Shown one piece after another: positions 7,114 through 7,118 of a stretch of 7,118 nucleotides of DNA. How positions within the stretch are numbered: the stretch's first letter is position 1; each line of letters opens with the position of its first letter. The notes beneath the pieces are model-generated. The model was given only the letters and a program-made list of their open reading frames with translations, was not told where the DNA came from and did no database searches. The position numbers and the translations under genes are program-made. This DNA is from Paramuribaculum sp. (GTDB taxonomy: Bacteria > Bacteroidota > Bacteroidia > Bacteroidales > Muribaculaceae), in contig JAIDXU010000004.1 in NCBI GenBank assembly GCA_029058455.1, forward strand, positions 1 to 7,118. Reading direction: 5' to 3'.

Positions 7114-7118
7114 AACAG

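Overview
The window looks like chromosomal DNA from a Bacteroidales bacterium. The basis is protein content: DUF4493 and PCMD lipoproteins with Bacteroidetes-type acidic export signals after the lipid-bearing cysteine, start codons without clear Shine-Dalgarno sequences, and an AT-rich leader before the one plus-strand start. GC content is close to 50 percent by eye. This would suit Muribaculaceae or a similar gut family, but the family assignment is a guess.

Left part, plus strand (1-1056). The first 92 bases hold the last 29 codons of an aldose 1-epimerase (galactose mutarotase) gene, which lies below the usual ORF length cutoff. After a 61-base AT-rich gap comes a complete 300-residue sugar-phosphate nucleotidyltransferase. 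The two probably belong to a sugar-processing (galactose/glucose) cluster that continues beyond the left edge. A strong hairpin with a T-run on both sides (1080-1123) ends this unit and also the convergent operon opposite.

Right part, minus strand (7113 down to 1141). Four genes are tightly packed in one direction. In order of transcription they are: a large DUF4493/Fn3/PCMD-type lipoprotein; a 254-residue outer-membrane beta-barrel; a 288-residue paralogous barrel; and a 535-residue lipoprotein with two Ig-like repeats, an Fn3 domain and a PCMD domain. Gaps are 55, 18 and 14 bases, with no internal terminator seen, so co-transcription is likely. The promoter must lie beyond the right edge.

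Both lipoproteins carry acidic residues directly after the lipidated cysteine (C-S-D-D-K and C-I-E-D-D), which in Bacteroidetes marks export to the outside of the cell. Both end in the same Fn3-then-PCMD order. The two barrels share an F-[VI]-P-K-G-Q-W motif and four further blocks. The simplest reading is a dedicated cell-surface assembly of two exposed beta-rich lipoproteins with two related barrels. It has no SusC/SusD pair, enzyme or regulator in view, and its function is unknown to me. This operon is the most interesting content of the window. I see no RNA gene, mobile element or CRISPR array.
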